64,000 nt of DNA from Perognathus longimembris pacificus. Lineage: Eukaryota > Chordata > Mammalia > Rodentia > Heteromyidae. The stretch lies in contig NC_063176.1 in NCBI RefSeq assembly GCF_023159225.1, forward strand, positions 32,467,786 through 32,531,785, in the 5' to 3' direction. The notes under the pieces are model-generated. The model was not told the DNA's origin and made no database searches. It saw nothing but the letters and a program-made list of their open reading frames with translations. The position numbers and the translations under genes are program-made. Positions 1-11,724 of this stretch are shown piece by piece. The stretch's first letter is position 1. Each line of letters opens with the position of its first letter.

Positions 1-462
1 TGTGGATGTGACTAATAATGTGGTTTCAACAGTAGAACATAAAATTAAAGCAACCATATGGTTCAAATGGGTGTTGGTTAGAAATCCTAGTTAGAATTTT
101 TGCACAGGTATTTCTACAGAGACACTTATGTTTTTCATATTTTCTAACTGGCAGAGGAGCCAAGGAGATAATTTGTCACTTTTGTCCCTCCATATCATAC
201 ATGTGTATATGTACATAAAAAATATATGTATATATACACATTTATGCACATATATTACATATATACGTATGCCATTTTATATATAATCATATGTCTTGTG
301 TCAGTTTTGTCAAACAAAGCAAATTAACCCTCTCAAAAAATCAGAAGTTCCTGATTTTAGAGGAAATGACTTTCAGTGTTGAGCTCTAATTTTATTCCTT
401 TGGTATCTGAGAGAATGCAGGGAATAATTTCAATACTTCTGAATCTGCACGTATTTTTTTGT

Positions 463-815
463 GTGTGCCCTAAATTATTATCTGGTTTGGAGAATGATCC
501 CTATGCTGCCGAAAAGAATGTATATACTGGTGTTGCTGGTGGAATATTCTGAGATGTTGGTTGAATCTAGTTGACATATGCAGTTGTTTAGTTCTGAGAA
601 TTCTCTTGAGATTTTGCCATGTCGATCTATCCAGAGGTGACAGTGGTTTGCTAAACTCACCAATGATCAATATCTTTGGATCTATGCGTGTGTTTTAGTG
701 TCAGTATTGTTTGTTTGATGAAGTTGGGTGGGCTGACATTTAGTGTATAGATATTCAGGATAGTTATGTCCTTATGTAAGAGAGATCCCTTTATTAGAAT
801 GTAATAACCTTTGTA
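463..815 (-). repeat. Old L1 fragment, ORF2 endonuclease region
   Basis: Read on the minus strand, 478-670 gives peptide matching the L1 ORF2 endonuclease (GEFSKPLSPLDRSTWQN, then a TNISEYSTSNTSIYILFGS stretch). This is the region around the catalytic GDFN motif, with the Asp replaced by Glu. The nucleotide match seems to continue to about 815. It is broken by frameshifts and lacks both ends, so it is an old fossil. Edges are approximate. Confidence 0.75.
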
Positions 816-1081
816 AAAAAGGAAAGTACAATTTGTGGATAAGAATATCAGAAGTTATGTTTGCCACCTGTTGAGAACTTCTTACCTGAATTGTTATTTT
901 TTGGCATGGAAGATTTTCCTACTTTTCCCATTTTGATTTTTTTTTTATTATTTTATTTTATGTTATTTTATTTTGTATTAATGAAATTTTTATTTATGTT
1001 TTTGGTTTAATGCAGCATTATATTGTTGGTCATATTTTTCTTGCTTCTACTGTAGCCTTCTCAGTTAGCATCTGTGTATAT

Positions 1082-1208
1082 TTTGTAATTTTAACATTTC
1101 TTTTTTTTCTTCAAATTTTTATTATCAAACTGATGTACAGAGAGGTTACAGTTTCATACGTTAGGCGTTGGATACATTTCTTGTACTGTTTGTAATTTTA
1201 ACATTTCT
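1082..1208 (-). mobile_element. Very short L1 3'-end insertion with 20-bp TSD
   Basis: A perfect 20-bp direct repeat, TTTGTAATTTTAACATTTCT, lies at 1082-1101 and 1189-1208. Between them are 87 bp: a T-rich run (the L1 poly(A) tail on the minus strand) and the L1 3'-UTR end. That tail is nearly identical to the end of the full-length L1 at 22176-29548 and to the copy at 40946. It is an extreme 5' truncation of a young-type L1. Confidence 0.85.
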
Positions 1209-4100
1209 CATTTTTAGAATGTCTAAGGTTCTCTTGGCTAATCTGGGACATCTCCTGCCTCCTTCTAAAATCAAGTATCTCTCTAATAGAGCTGTTTTTC
1301 TTTATTAAATGGAAAATGGACAACCCCTAGATCTAGACAGTAATTGGGCTTATTAGTATCATTATCTCAGTTCTATTTCTTGTCAAATGAAAGAGTAAGA
1401 AAATAAATGCATGCTTTCCAAACCATATCACATATATTTACATGTCTTTCAATATTTTTTATTGTGACAGTTTGCATCTACATTATGTTAGACATGTGTT
1501 TACATGAGCTGTGATTCTTCACCACTTTATTCATGGCATCTTCCATCCCTTGCTTTCCTGTAACATGCTATTCCAATAGTGAGAAACTAAGCTCTTTTGA
1601 GTTCCCATGCATTTACATTACTATGTATTTTCCATATGAATAGTAGCGTTAAAATGACTCATGACATCCACATTGTAATCTATTAACAAAATACATTAAA
1701 CAAAGTCTCTCTTTCAGATATCTTGCCCATATCTGAATTTGCTTAGCTCTGCTAAATTTTTTCATTATAACTGCACTATTAAAGTGACTGCATACATTTT
1801 TAAACATTAGGTTATTTTGTCATATTATTTAGTTCATGCGGGGATTTATATATTAAAGTTCACTGTTTGTATTTTTAAGTTCCATAGCTTTTGCTAAAGG
1901 TGATATCAAGTGTATCAACTATTGTAGCATCACAAGAAATACTCTTAATTTGTAAAAATGTGTCTGTGGTTCTTCTGTGTAACTTTCCCCTTCCTCATTG
2001 TGATTTAATCTTTAAAACCAATTCTAGCAAGGTTTCAAAAAGACAAACGAGTAGAAAGTAAGCTTTTATTTTCTATGGAATTAATGAAAAATAGTACATT
2101 CAGAATCTTGGTAGAAACATAGACCTTAAAGGCTAAAGTACTGACACCTTAAACACAAATGAGATTCATGTTATTCAAGACTGGGAGAAAAGTAATACTT
2201 GTCAAAATGGCAAAAGTAGTATATCAAAACAAAAACTATAAAAACAACATTGGCTAAAAAAATAGTGTTTTGTGAAAGATACAACTTGTGAATAATGAGT
2301 CTGGATGTTTTGCTAAAAATAATTCTAAGCAATACTTCTAAGAGTAGTCTGGTTCCTCCTGATGGTTTCTATGCAAAACAAATAAAAGATGGGAAAACTG
2401 AATTATTAATCAAAAAGGAACTAGACATGAAGCACTGGGGATTTTTCAACCTACCATGCTGCAGAAATTGAGAAAGTATGTTTATTAGAGAACATGAAGG
2501 ATGTATACAATCCTTTTATAGAAGAAGTTACTATATAGAGACCCTGTCAGCCATTTCAAACAAACCCAGATTATATTCTTCAAGAGAAGGAAATAATTAA
2601 TCTGAAGAGAATTCCAAAATTGTTGAGAATGTCATACCCATTGCAAGACCAGGGTGCAATAAGTGAGAGCTATTTCTTCTGCATTTTAGCTAGGTCAGGA
2701 TATCTCGCCTAGTGCCTTCAAGGATTATTCGAGGAGAGCTGAGCTCACACAGGGACAGAAAGTCATGAGTGCAATGCCACTACTATGGTCAACAGTGCAG
2801 TGTTTCAAACATTTTCTATCTACCTGTAGCTTAGTACCATAAACTATTATCCCTTACATATTTGTTTTGGGCAGGTAGAATTTGAGTCCTTGTTTTCTTG
2901 CTTAACTTTTTCAATTCATTTCTGGTTCTCTCCCACTAGAGGAATTCGCTCAGTCTGATGGTTATGTTAGTTAACTAGAATAGTCTTGAGAACATTTTTG
3001 CCTAGGAAGGTCTGGTGCTCAGATCCTTATATCCTCGCATCCTGAACAGTACAGGAATGAGCCACCCAGGGCTCGAATTCCAGCATATTTAAAAAAGAAA
3101 AATAAACAAAATTTTTTGAAAGGGGTGATATTGATGAAGATCTAGTGTATTCATAAACTGCTTTATTAAATGTCAATTCTGTTGTACAACATAAGGATAA
3201 TTAAAAAGCAACAAACAAAACACTTTCTATGTTAATTAAATAAAATATGTCACAAAACAATTTACAAAAGTGTATCCTGCATAAAATTTTAAAACAATTT
3301 ACTCAGATACCCTCCTAAGGTTTCTCAAACAAGCTGCCAAGAAGTATTTTCATTACTAGCAATTTCCATGTTACAACTTCTTGATTCTACTTGAAACTAT
3401 TATTTATAGTACTTTGCTGAGGTCATTTTTATTGACACTCTAAGTGATATTTAAATTATTTAATTCAATGGTCAATTCTCAGTCTCAGTCCTATTTCATA
3501 TAAAATTAGAATCTCCTTCAGTTTTTGTGAATTTGCAACATTTCATTTCTTGGGTAACAGAGATGTTGACATTGTCATTATTTAATCGGAAACCATTTTC
3601 CAGCCTTTTCTACTTGTTCCTTCTCAGAAATCATAGTAACAGATGTTGAATGCCCCAGGGCCTTTTTCCTGTTACTATTTTGTCATTGTCCATCAATTTT
3701 TTAAATACCACCTATAAGCTAACAAATGTCTGAAGTGTATTCCTGTCCCTAACTACACCCCAAACTATATATATGCTACTATTTGTGTATGTCCAAGAAA
3801 TAAAAGAATATCATTTTAAATGATATTCTTTAATACTTTCCTCAATATTTAAATCAAATCTAGTTATGAATCTCAGCCGCTGGTATCCAATTAAGCTTTA
3901 TTATTAGGAATTGAAAAATTAAAGTTCTGTAATGAATCCCACCAAACATAAAGATCTAATATTCATTCTTCAAAATTAACTATGTTTTAGGATTTACCAA
4001 AGTACTTATAATCTATAATATACTACTCTTCGATTACACTAGTAATGCAGTTGTATATAAAGTAAATATATTTATAATCCTTTCTTGCCCAAATTCTAAT
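1209..4100. other. Unassigned AT-rich sequence
   Basis: I see no open reading frame of note, no SINE and no young L1 here. The stretch at about 2420-2800 is slightly richer in GC and may be an old repeat or remnant, but I cannot place it. Confidence 0.5.
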
Positions 4101-4169
4101 TCTTACTTGTGGAGAGAAAGTAGAAGAAGAGGTAGGTAAGAGAGGAAATGATGACATTAGTAATATGTA

Positions 4170-4425
4170 TTGTTTGCCTTGTCTTACTCTACTCACCCTG
4201 CTGTGAGTAGGCCTTTAGCTTTGGCAAACATGGCATTGCTACCAGACCATGTAGCATTTGCTGACTTTTCTTCTTTGAAGAAAAAGCTGATAGCTGTTCA
4301 AGAAGTTCATTTCCCTCCTGTGCTGCCTGCATTATATTCCAAGAATGGCAATCAAATTGGCATCCATCTATACAACATCTGCTCTCTTCCAAGTCATGTA
4401 TTCCAGGATACCTTAGTATGAAATG
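4170..4425. other. GC-richer island open on both strands, function unknown
   Basis: About 200 bp are open in both directions: 83 codons on plus from 4170, and about 67 codons on minus (4392 to 4189). Base composition is visibly richer in G and C than the flanks. On the minus strand the open segment ends at CAGG/GTGAGT near 4190, which fits a 5' splice donor, so a conserved exon or exon-like remnant is possible. I do not recognise either peptide. No clear minus-strand acceptor with a polypyrimidine tract is visible. It could equally be a pseudogene piece or chance. Confidence 0.25.
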
Positions 4426-4774
4426 TTCTAAAAAACTGAAAATTACTTTTTCTTTTATATTTTTCAGTTTTTAATCTCATAGCTACTAATAATAATTGTG
4501 AAAATAGTATTTTCTATCATTTATTTTGGTAGCAAAATTTGCTTAGATATAAGCTTATTTAAGTGCCTTGTTGCTCTTGCATTTGTGAACATTCAAATGA
4601 GGAAATATTATTGTGTTTGATTTTCACAGCCAACCTGCATCAAATCTCCTGAAAGATGAAACATGAAAATGAAGCTCTATTTACATAGTTACCAAATAAC
4701 CTATTTTATTTCACATTTGCATGACAGTGATAGGGATAAAGACAGAGAAAGAGAGAAACAGAGGGAGAGAAAGA

Positions 4775-4975
4775 ATCCAGGCCCAAGCCTGTTAGCCTAA
4801 CTATTCTGGAGGCTGAGATCCCAGGATAGCAGTTAAAAGCCACCTGAACAGGAAAGTTCTGAAACATTTTTCTCCAATAAAACTGTCATAAAAGCTGGGA
4901 GTTAACTGGAGTTGTAGCCCAAGTGGTAGAGCACTAGCCTGACAGAGGAGTTGGGGTTCAGTGGGGAAAAACAAG
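4775..4975 (+). repeat. Dimeric SINE, B1/Alu-like head plus tRNA-like right half
   Basis: The left part carries the diverged 7SL-type core (CTATTCTGGAGGCTGAGATC). The right part is tRNA-like (GTAGCCCAAGTGGTAGAGCA). An older, diverged copy of the family also seen at 34162, 35615, 57587 and 62002. Confidence 0.75.
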
Positions 4976-7030
4976 TAGAGAGACAGAGAGTGCTAAAAAG
5001 TTCATACTTTTTTTGTCTTCTCATTTTTGGTGTGTTGAGCAGTTATTTTTCTAATATGCTACTGAAAAAAATTGCGAGGATTTCAATTTTCCCTCTAGGG
5101 TTATTTCGTAGTCTCCATCTCCAGCAACCATTCACTTGGAGAGGTTAATCACTGCCACAGTGAGGAGCTCTGAATAATGTAAGTTAAAGAAGTAAATCTG
5201 TAAGGATGAGAGTATTTATCTTTCCTTCTGTATAGCACAGAATTGTTAGAAAACAATCCATTATAATACTATTCCTATAGCAGTTTATTCCTAGTGAACA
5301 TCAAAAGTAATTGTATGTTTCATTGCAAACATCTCTAACAAGTAATGCATAAACCCTGAATGACTGAGTGATGCTTTGGAATGAAAGATACTTAAGTATC
5401 TAGCTGAAGACATTTTGCTAACAGACACTTTGCTAGATAGTCATATTTTTCTTTAAAAGCTATAAACTCTTTCACCTCTCCTTTCCTTTCCTACATTAGT
5501 AGGGGGACTTAACTTTTTTCAGACTGCGATTAGTAGCTTTTCTTTATATTATTGAAGACAAACAATTTATAAATAAAATTATTCACTTGCTAATTTAGTA
5601 GCAGAAATAAATAGCGATGGCTGGTGAGCCAGAGGCTCCACTGCTCTTTTCAAATATTACACCTATGAATTTTCTGCTAAATAAATGAAAAATATTTACT
5701 GTAAAAATCAGTTGATTTATGAAACCAGAAATAATTATAAATCATCAAAATTAAGATTCAGTTCATATAAAGAGTTAATTATGTACATTTATTTATTTAT
5801 TTACATATTACTGATTTTTGTATATTGCTGAAGGAGTGTATTAGCACTAGGAATTTTGGAGGTTGTGCCCAGATTCTTTTAGATATGAGATCATATCTGA
5901 AAATAGTGATAATTTGACTTCTACTTTCTCTCCAAGGATCCATTTTTTCCTTCAATTATTGGAATTCTAAAGTTGTATTGAAGAGGTGTACAAAGAATGG
6001 ATATCATATTTCTGTTCCTAATGTTACAGGAAATTCTTTTAACTTTTCATCATTTAGTTTGACGTTGACTATAAATTTTGTCATGTATGGTTTTCATTTT
6101 GTTACAGTTCATTTCTCCTGTTCCTAGCTTCTTCATAACTTTCATCATAAAGAATATTGCATTTTGCCAGAGGTTTTCCTTACATCGTTTGAGATTATTT
6201 TATAATTCTTATCCTTGATCTCATAAATGAGTTAAAACTAATAACATTTATTGATATACTTGTATTGTATCAACTTGAATATTTGTAATATGAACAATTT
6301 GATGATGGAATACAATCTTTAAGACTGTTGAGTTATGTTGTCAAATATTTTATCCAATTTTATATTTGTGTAATCATTAAATATATTTATTTATAGTTCT
6401 CCTTTGTTGTTGTTGTACCCCTATTTAGCTTTGGGAAATCATTCAAAAATGAGTTCAGGAGTGATACCTCCCTTTCCATTTCAGAGAAAATTTTGAGAAA
6501 ATGAAATTTTTTTTGTTTTATGATATCTTATCTTTTAATCAGTAAGAACAAGTTACAAATTGCTTAAATTTTAAAATGAGCATCTTTTCATTTCTTAAAA
6601 TATAAATTTTAAGAATAGACATATTTTTTTATGTGTTGAAGAAATGAAATGCAATGTTTATATTCAATAAAATTGAGAGTGTGGTCTAATGTTAGCAATT
6701 CAAATTTTCAGAGAAAATGACCTGATAAATCACACATAGGAAGGTTTCATGTAAACTATTAATGATTCCAATGTTACAGTCAATGAGATTTTGAATAGAA
6801 ATCCTATCATTAGTATACATTTTCCTTTATTAAGTGAAATATCCCACAGTAACAGTTACATATTAATCAATATAATTGGTATTTAATTGTCCTTTGTGTA
6901 TCTCATACTTACCATCCTTAAAAAATAGCTTTGTTCTAAATCCTATCACTGGCTTGTTTTGAACGAACTACTAGCACTGCAGCAGCTACAAAGGTCACGA
7001 ATTTAAAGAGTACAAAAGAATGTCTAGAAC
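4976..7030. other. Unassigned AT-rich sequence
   Basis: Nothing recognisable beyond short A/T-rich runs, such as the TTTA repeats near 5790. No gene or young repeat seen. Confidence 0.5.
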
Positions 7031-7036
7031 CTAGTT

Positions 7037-7857
7037 CTCTTTCTCCTCTTGCAAGATGGCCGGTGAAAAGGCTGAGAAGCCAGACACTAAGAGGAAGAAA
7101 CCTAAAGCCAAGAAGGCTGGTGTCAATAGCAAGGTGAAGGAGGCTCCTCCCAAGAAAGGGACTCCCCACTTCAGCCGAAACTGATCCTGTTCTGAGAAAA
7201 AGAAGGTTCTTGCGACTGCCACAAAACCAGTTGGTGGTGACAAGAACGGTGGTATCGGGTGGTGGTTAAGCTTTGAAAAATGCCTAGATACCACCCCACT
7301 GACGATGTGCATCGGAAGCTGCTGAGCCATGGCAAGAGGCCCTTCAGTCAGCATGTGCGAAGGCTGAGGAGCAGCATCACTCCCGGGACCATCCTCATCA
7401 TCCTCACTGGGAGCCACACAGGTAAGAGAGTGGTTTTCTTGAAGCAGCTGGGCAGTGCCTTACTACTTGTGAAGGGACCTCTGTGCCTCATTCATAGATG
7501 CCTCTGCATAGAACACACCAGAAATTTGTTATTGCCACCTCCACAAAAATTGATCTCAGCAAGGTGAAGATCCCCAAAGCACCTCACTGATGAGTACTTG
7601 AAGGAGTTGCGGAAGCCCAGACACCAGGAGGGCGAGACACAGCAAAAGAGAAATACGAGGTTACAGAGCAGAGCAAGTTTGACCAGAAAGTTGTGGACTC
7701 ACAAATTCTACCCAAAATCAAATCTGTTTCTCAGTACCAAGGCTACATGAGATCTTTTTTTTCTCTAACAAATGGGATTTATCTTCACAAAGTAGTGTTC
7801 TAAACTTACCAAGAGCCTTGGTAAGTTTAATTAATTTATTTATACTAAAAAAAAAAA
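7037..7857 (+). pseudogene. RPL6: Processed pseudogene of ribosomal protein L6 (eL6)
   Basis: The ATG at 7056 follows a pyrimidine-rich leader (7037-7050) typical of ribosomal-protein mRNAs. The frame begins [20 protein letters not shown], matching the eL6 N-terminus, then hits TGA at 7182-7184. Downstream, 7280-7567 matches the conserved core ([19 protein letters not shown], then a run ending [20 protein letters not shown]). A frameshifted C-terminal part runs to TAA at 7801-7803. There are no introns, and a short 3' tail ends in an A-run at 7847-7857, so it is a retrocopy. About 100 bp between the N-terminal part and the core are missing (the block after the SRN residues). It cannot make eL6. 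The parent protein is a component of the 60S ribosomal subunit. Clear TSDs were not found. Confidence 0.93.
7801..7829. repeat. Perfect inverted repeat at the pseudogene stop
   Basis: TAAACTTACCAAG (7801-7813), loop AGC, then its exact complement CTTGGTAAGTTTA (7817-7829). The left arm includes the RPL6 stop codon. Confidence 0.95.
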
Positions 7858-7929
7858 TATCTACCTAGGATTCTGAATAAGCTTTATATGGCAGACTGTC
7901 TTCAAATAAACTCAGAAAAAAAGCTATAG

Positions 7930-7930
<1 letters not shown>

Positions 7931-7961
<31 letters not shown>
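7931..7961. repeat. (TA)n microsatellite
   Basis: Uninterrupted alternating A and T for about 30 bp. Confidence 0.95.
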
Positions 7962-7962
<1 letters not shown>

Positions 7963-8124
7963 CGATATACAGACCTAGACATATGACCACAAAAATAAAG
8001 AATAATCAAAGGACAATAAAATGTCAAATGATCAATGTGCCTAAATCATCTCATTTTATTTATACTTTTTTCAGAATTTTCACTTTTTAAATTTTTATTT
8101 ATTTTATATTATTTTATTTTTGAA

Positions 8125-8350
8125 GGATTGAATCTTGGAGTCTTTATTAGAGCATTAGCAGTATGAAAGCAGACAGTTGTTACAAAGGCCTGCCACCCGC
8201 GAACAGTCAGGAAACAGACCAGAGAGGAAAGAGTTCAAAAGCAATAAACCAATTCAGTCCCAATGGAGAGTTGATGTGGGATGCCATGGTGACCAAAGAC
8301 AAGCCAGGAGACAGGACACAGAACAAGAACTTGGAGGTGTGGCGTGGGGT
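8125..8350 (-). repeat. Possible LTR fragment
   Basis: A GC-richer island in AT-rich surroundings. On the minus strand it carries CTAATAAAGACTCC, like the polyadenylation region of a retroviral LTR. No LTR ends or TSD were identified. The open frames here (8163-8431) look incidental. Confidence 0.25.
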
Positions 8351-8377
8351 TCTTGTTTTGTTTATTTTTTAGTTGCC

Positions 8378-9277
8378 CAAATTTTCTTTTTTAAATTTAT
8401 TTATTGTCAAAGTGAAGTACAGAGGGTTTAAAGATGCATATGTAAAGCAGTAAGTACATTTTTTTTCAACTTGTTACCTACTCCCTCATTCCCCCTCTCC
8501 CGTTTCCCCCTTTCCCTCAGCACCCATGAGTTGTACAGTTGGTTTACACCAAATGGTATTGTGGGTAATGCTTTTGGAATGGTTTGTCATTTTATCCTTT
8601 GTCTCTCACTTTTGATATTCCCTTTCCCTTCCCTTGTTCTAATACCCATATATATATTTTTCAGGGTGGTCAGATGCGATACAGTGGTGGGAGTGTAAAA
8701 CCACAGGTAAGGAATGCCAGAGAAACAAAACAAAACAATCAAACAGACAAGAAACAAAAAAGACAAAAAGTTACAGTTTCCCATGGCATGTTGAAAATAG
8801 TTACAACAGTGCTCTAACAGTAGTTTCCATAACATGGAGATCATTTCACTTAGCATCATCTTATGTGTTAATCTGGGTGCAGGTATTAGACTATTTTGAT
8901 CTTCTGCTATGACTAGCCTAATAATGTACTAGTTATTCCATAGGGTTTATGTTTCTTTGGGTCTGGGTCACTTCACTTAGTATGATTTTTTCCAAGTCCT
9001 TCCATTTCCTTAAGAATGGGGCAATGTCATTCTTTCTGATAGAGACATAGAATTCCATTGTTTGTATGTACCACATTTTCCTGATCCACTCATCTACCGA
9101 GGGGCATCTGGGTTGATTCCATATTTTAGCTATGACAAATTGTGCTGCGATGAACATAGTTGTGCTGGTGGATTGAGTGTGGTCTGCTTGTAATCTTTTG
9201 GGTAGATGGCCAAAAGTGGGGCTGCTGAGTCATAGGGGAGTTCTGTTTAGCCTTCTGAGGAACCTCCACAAATTTTC
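8378..9277 (-). mobile_element. 5'-truncated L1, 3' UTR and ORF2 C-terminus
   Basis: On minus, 8933-9157 encodes the ORF2 C-terminal segment (FVIAKIWNQPRCPSVDEWIR and onward). The element then runs through the 3' UTR to a T-rich end near 8387. The 5' truncation is at about 9268. A 9-bp direct repeat CAAATTTTC at 8378-8386 and 9269-9277 may be the TSD. Frameshifts are present in the ORF2 part. Confidence 0.85.
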
Positions 9278-9516
9278 GTTTCTGATAAGAACATTGACTA
9301 GAGATTTCATTCAAAAGAGACTGGCATGACAGAAGATGTATTTAAAAGGATAAAAATTTACTAAACAAAGAGGGAAAATAGTAATAAATTTATTTAAATT
9401 TAAAAAGAATTAATATTAAATAATTTGGCTATGAATTTTAAAATTGTGTTCACTATGCATCTTTATCTACAAACCTATTGTTACTGGTCTTATACTTTAT
9501 GTATAAAATATTTTGA

Positions 9517-9707
9517 GGGCTGGGGATATGGTCTAGTGGCAAGAGTGCTTGCCTTGTATACATGAAGCCCTGGGTTCAATTCCCCAGCACCACATATATA
9601 GAAAACAGCCAGAAGGGGCGCTGTGGCTCAGTAGCAGAGTGCTAACCTTGAGCAAAAAAGAAACCAGGGACAGTACTCAGGCCCTGAGTCCAAGGCCCAG
9701 GACTGGC

Positions 9708-9767
<60 letters not shown>
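9517..9767 (+). repeat. tRNA-derived (ID-headed) dimeric SINE with (TA)n tail
   Basis: Begins GGCTGGGGATATGG. It contains a pol III B-box-like GGTTCAATTCC, then a second tRNA-like half (GGCGCTGTGGCTCAG) and the family 3' end CCAGGACTGGCCAA. The usual A-rich tail is replaced by an uninterrupted (AT)n tract at 9711-9767. Confidence 0.9.
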
Positions 9768-9772
<5 letters not shown>

Positions 9773-11338
9773 TATAATCATTATAATCTATGTTTCACAG
9801 ATAAAAATAGAATCACAGAGACATTCAGTTTGTTTTCTTTATAGCAAGGAAATAAAATGCAAAACAAGATATTACTCTAGTCTTCTGCAAAAATAAGCAT
9901 AAGCATTTAATGAAAATGTATTGCACTTAAATTGAATTACCTCTACTTTCATTTTTCATAGTTGATCCAAAATAATTTTAGCTTTCCATTCCAAACTACC
10001 AAATTTAATAATAATTCTGTAATTATAAAATGTATGTGTTTATTGAAAAATAACTCTCAATAGTATTTAGGGCTGGTAGTAAAAGAATGTGAGACAAAAT
10101 GTAGTTTTAGTAATTAAAGCTTTTAACTGTAATTTTCCATTTTCTTTTTACATGTAAATAACTACTTTTCCAAATGTTCTAATTTTGCTTGACCAAAAGC
10201 ATTTTTTTCTCAAGTGTCATGCCAATGGTGGATTATAAAATTTGTATAAGAGCTAATATCCTTCCATTTCTGCAATAGGAAAGGAAAGAAGAAAGACAAA
10301 TTTCAATCTGTATAATTCATCTCAGAACATATACTTTAGTTGGTAATGAAATAAATTTTAATAATGAAAGGTGATTTACAATATTAAATATCTACATAAG
10401 ACAATAGATATACATGTATATTCTTTTAATGCTCTTAATGAATATTTTCTAAAATGGATATTTTATTATATTATTTTTAAATGCCTTTATTTGTTGTGAA
10501 AAATGCCCAAAACTGCATTGTATCATAAAAATAAGTATAACCTTTTATTTGGCAGGCACAGGATTCTTCACCCTGTGCTAAATATGCACTTTGCCTTTTT
10601 AAAATTTATTTTTGCTTTCTTAGTATGCTGGCTTTGTGGTAGCCCTTTCCAATACCAGCCTCTCTTCATGTTGGTTCTCTATCATTCTCATTCTTTTTGT
10701 TCAATTAAAAATGTGCCGCTACAAAATGGAGCACACAAACCAAGGAAAGATCAAAGTAAGCTCAAATTGTTCAGAAATTTGACAAGTAGGAATTTCTTTT
10801 TGCTTAGAGCCATTTTCTTGTCTTTTTCACTTACTTCTGGTTCTTCAGTTATGTTTTAATATTTGAGATGGTTGACAATTTGACTATCAGGAAAGTAATG
10901 TCATGCAATTTTAACAATTCCACTTGTGCTATCCAATTGTATAGAACATTCTTGAAAAAGATCTTATGATTGAAAAAACCTCAGGTTGAGAACACAATGA
11001 AACTTCTCAGAAAAACACCAAAGAAAAGTCATCTTAAAATTCGCCATAAAAACCTGACAAAGACATCAAGATGGATTTCCTAATTGCCAGAAATAGAGAA
11101 GGTATTTGCTGATGATAAGAACAGTAGAAAATTTAATAATCAGTATCCAAAGAAGTGAGGGCTATGATATTGTCCATCATGAGAAGCTGGACTATTCATC
11201 CCAAACAAGACTATTCTACAATCATATCCCAGTTCAGAACTTCACACCAGCTCAATAGTGGATTCTGTTCTTGTAAAGCAATTCAAGTTCTCTTAACTTG
11301 GTCAATATATATTGTATTTATAAACTACTTTGCTAAAT
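9768..11338. other. Unassigned AT-rich sequence
   Basis: No repeat or gene recognised. A 118-codon open frame at 10503-10859 has no recognisable domain and biased, low-complexity composition. I treat it as chance. Confidence 0.5.
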
Positions 11339-11562
11339 GGCAACGACTTTTTTTTTGGCCAGTCCTGGGCCTTGGACTCAGGGCCTGAGCACTGTCCCTG
11401 GCTTCCTCCCGCTCAAGGCTAGCACTCCGCCACTTGAGCCACAGCGCCGCTTCTGGCCGTTTTCTGTATATGTGGTGCTGGGGAATCGAACCTAGGGCCT
11501 CATGTATCCGAGGCAGGCACTCTTGCCACTAGGCTATATCCCCAGCCCGGCAACGACTTTTT
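11339..11562 (-). repeat. Young ID-headed dimeric SINE with 14-bp TSD
   Basis: The SINE body at 11353-11548 is in minus orientation and flanked by perfect GGCAACGACTTTTT copies at 11339-11352 and 11549-11562. Many CpG sites survive (for example CAGCGCCGCTTCTGGCCG), which indicates a recent insertion. Confidence 0.95.
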
Positions 11563-11724
11563 AAAACTACTTAAAGATAAAAAAACAAAATATAGAAAGA
11601 AGAAATTCTCAAACCAGAAACCTGGGTAGTTAGGGGTTATTTTTTAATTAACTTTTAAATTAAAATTTTACAATAAAATATAGAAGTAACCTTTACCAAT
11701 GTATCATATCAAGTATATGTGTAG

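Noticed and set aside
7031..7417. 128-codon minus-strand frame
   Set aside because: It is antisense to the RPL6 retrocopy, so it is a shadow of the coding-derived sequence.
9589..9710. Genuine tRNA gene
   Set aside because: The B-box-like sequence belongs to a SINE repeated many times in the window. No cloverleaf gene with an intact acceptor stem was seen.
9549..9896. 115-codon frame with a Tyr-Ile repeat
   Set aside because: The peptide is a SINE plus (TA)n microsatellite translated. Not coding.
10503..10859. 118-codon open frame on plus as a possible gene
   Set aside because: Biased, hydrophobic low-complexity peptide with no recognised domain and no start context or splice signals. Consistent with chance.
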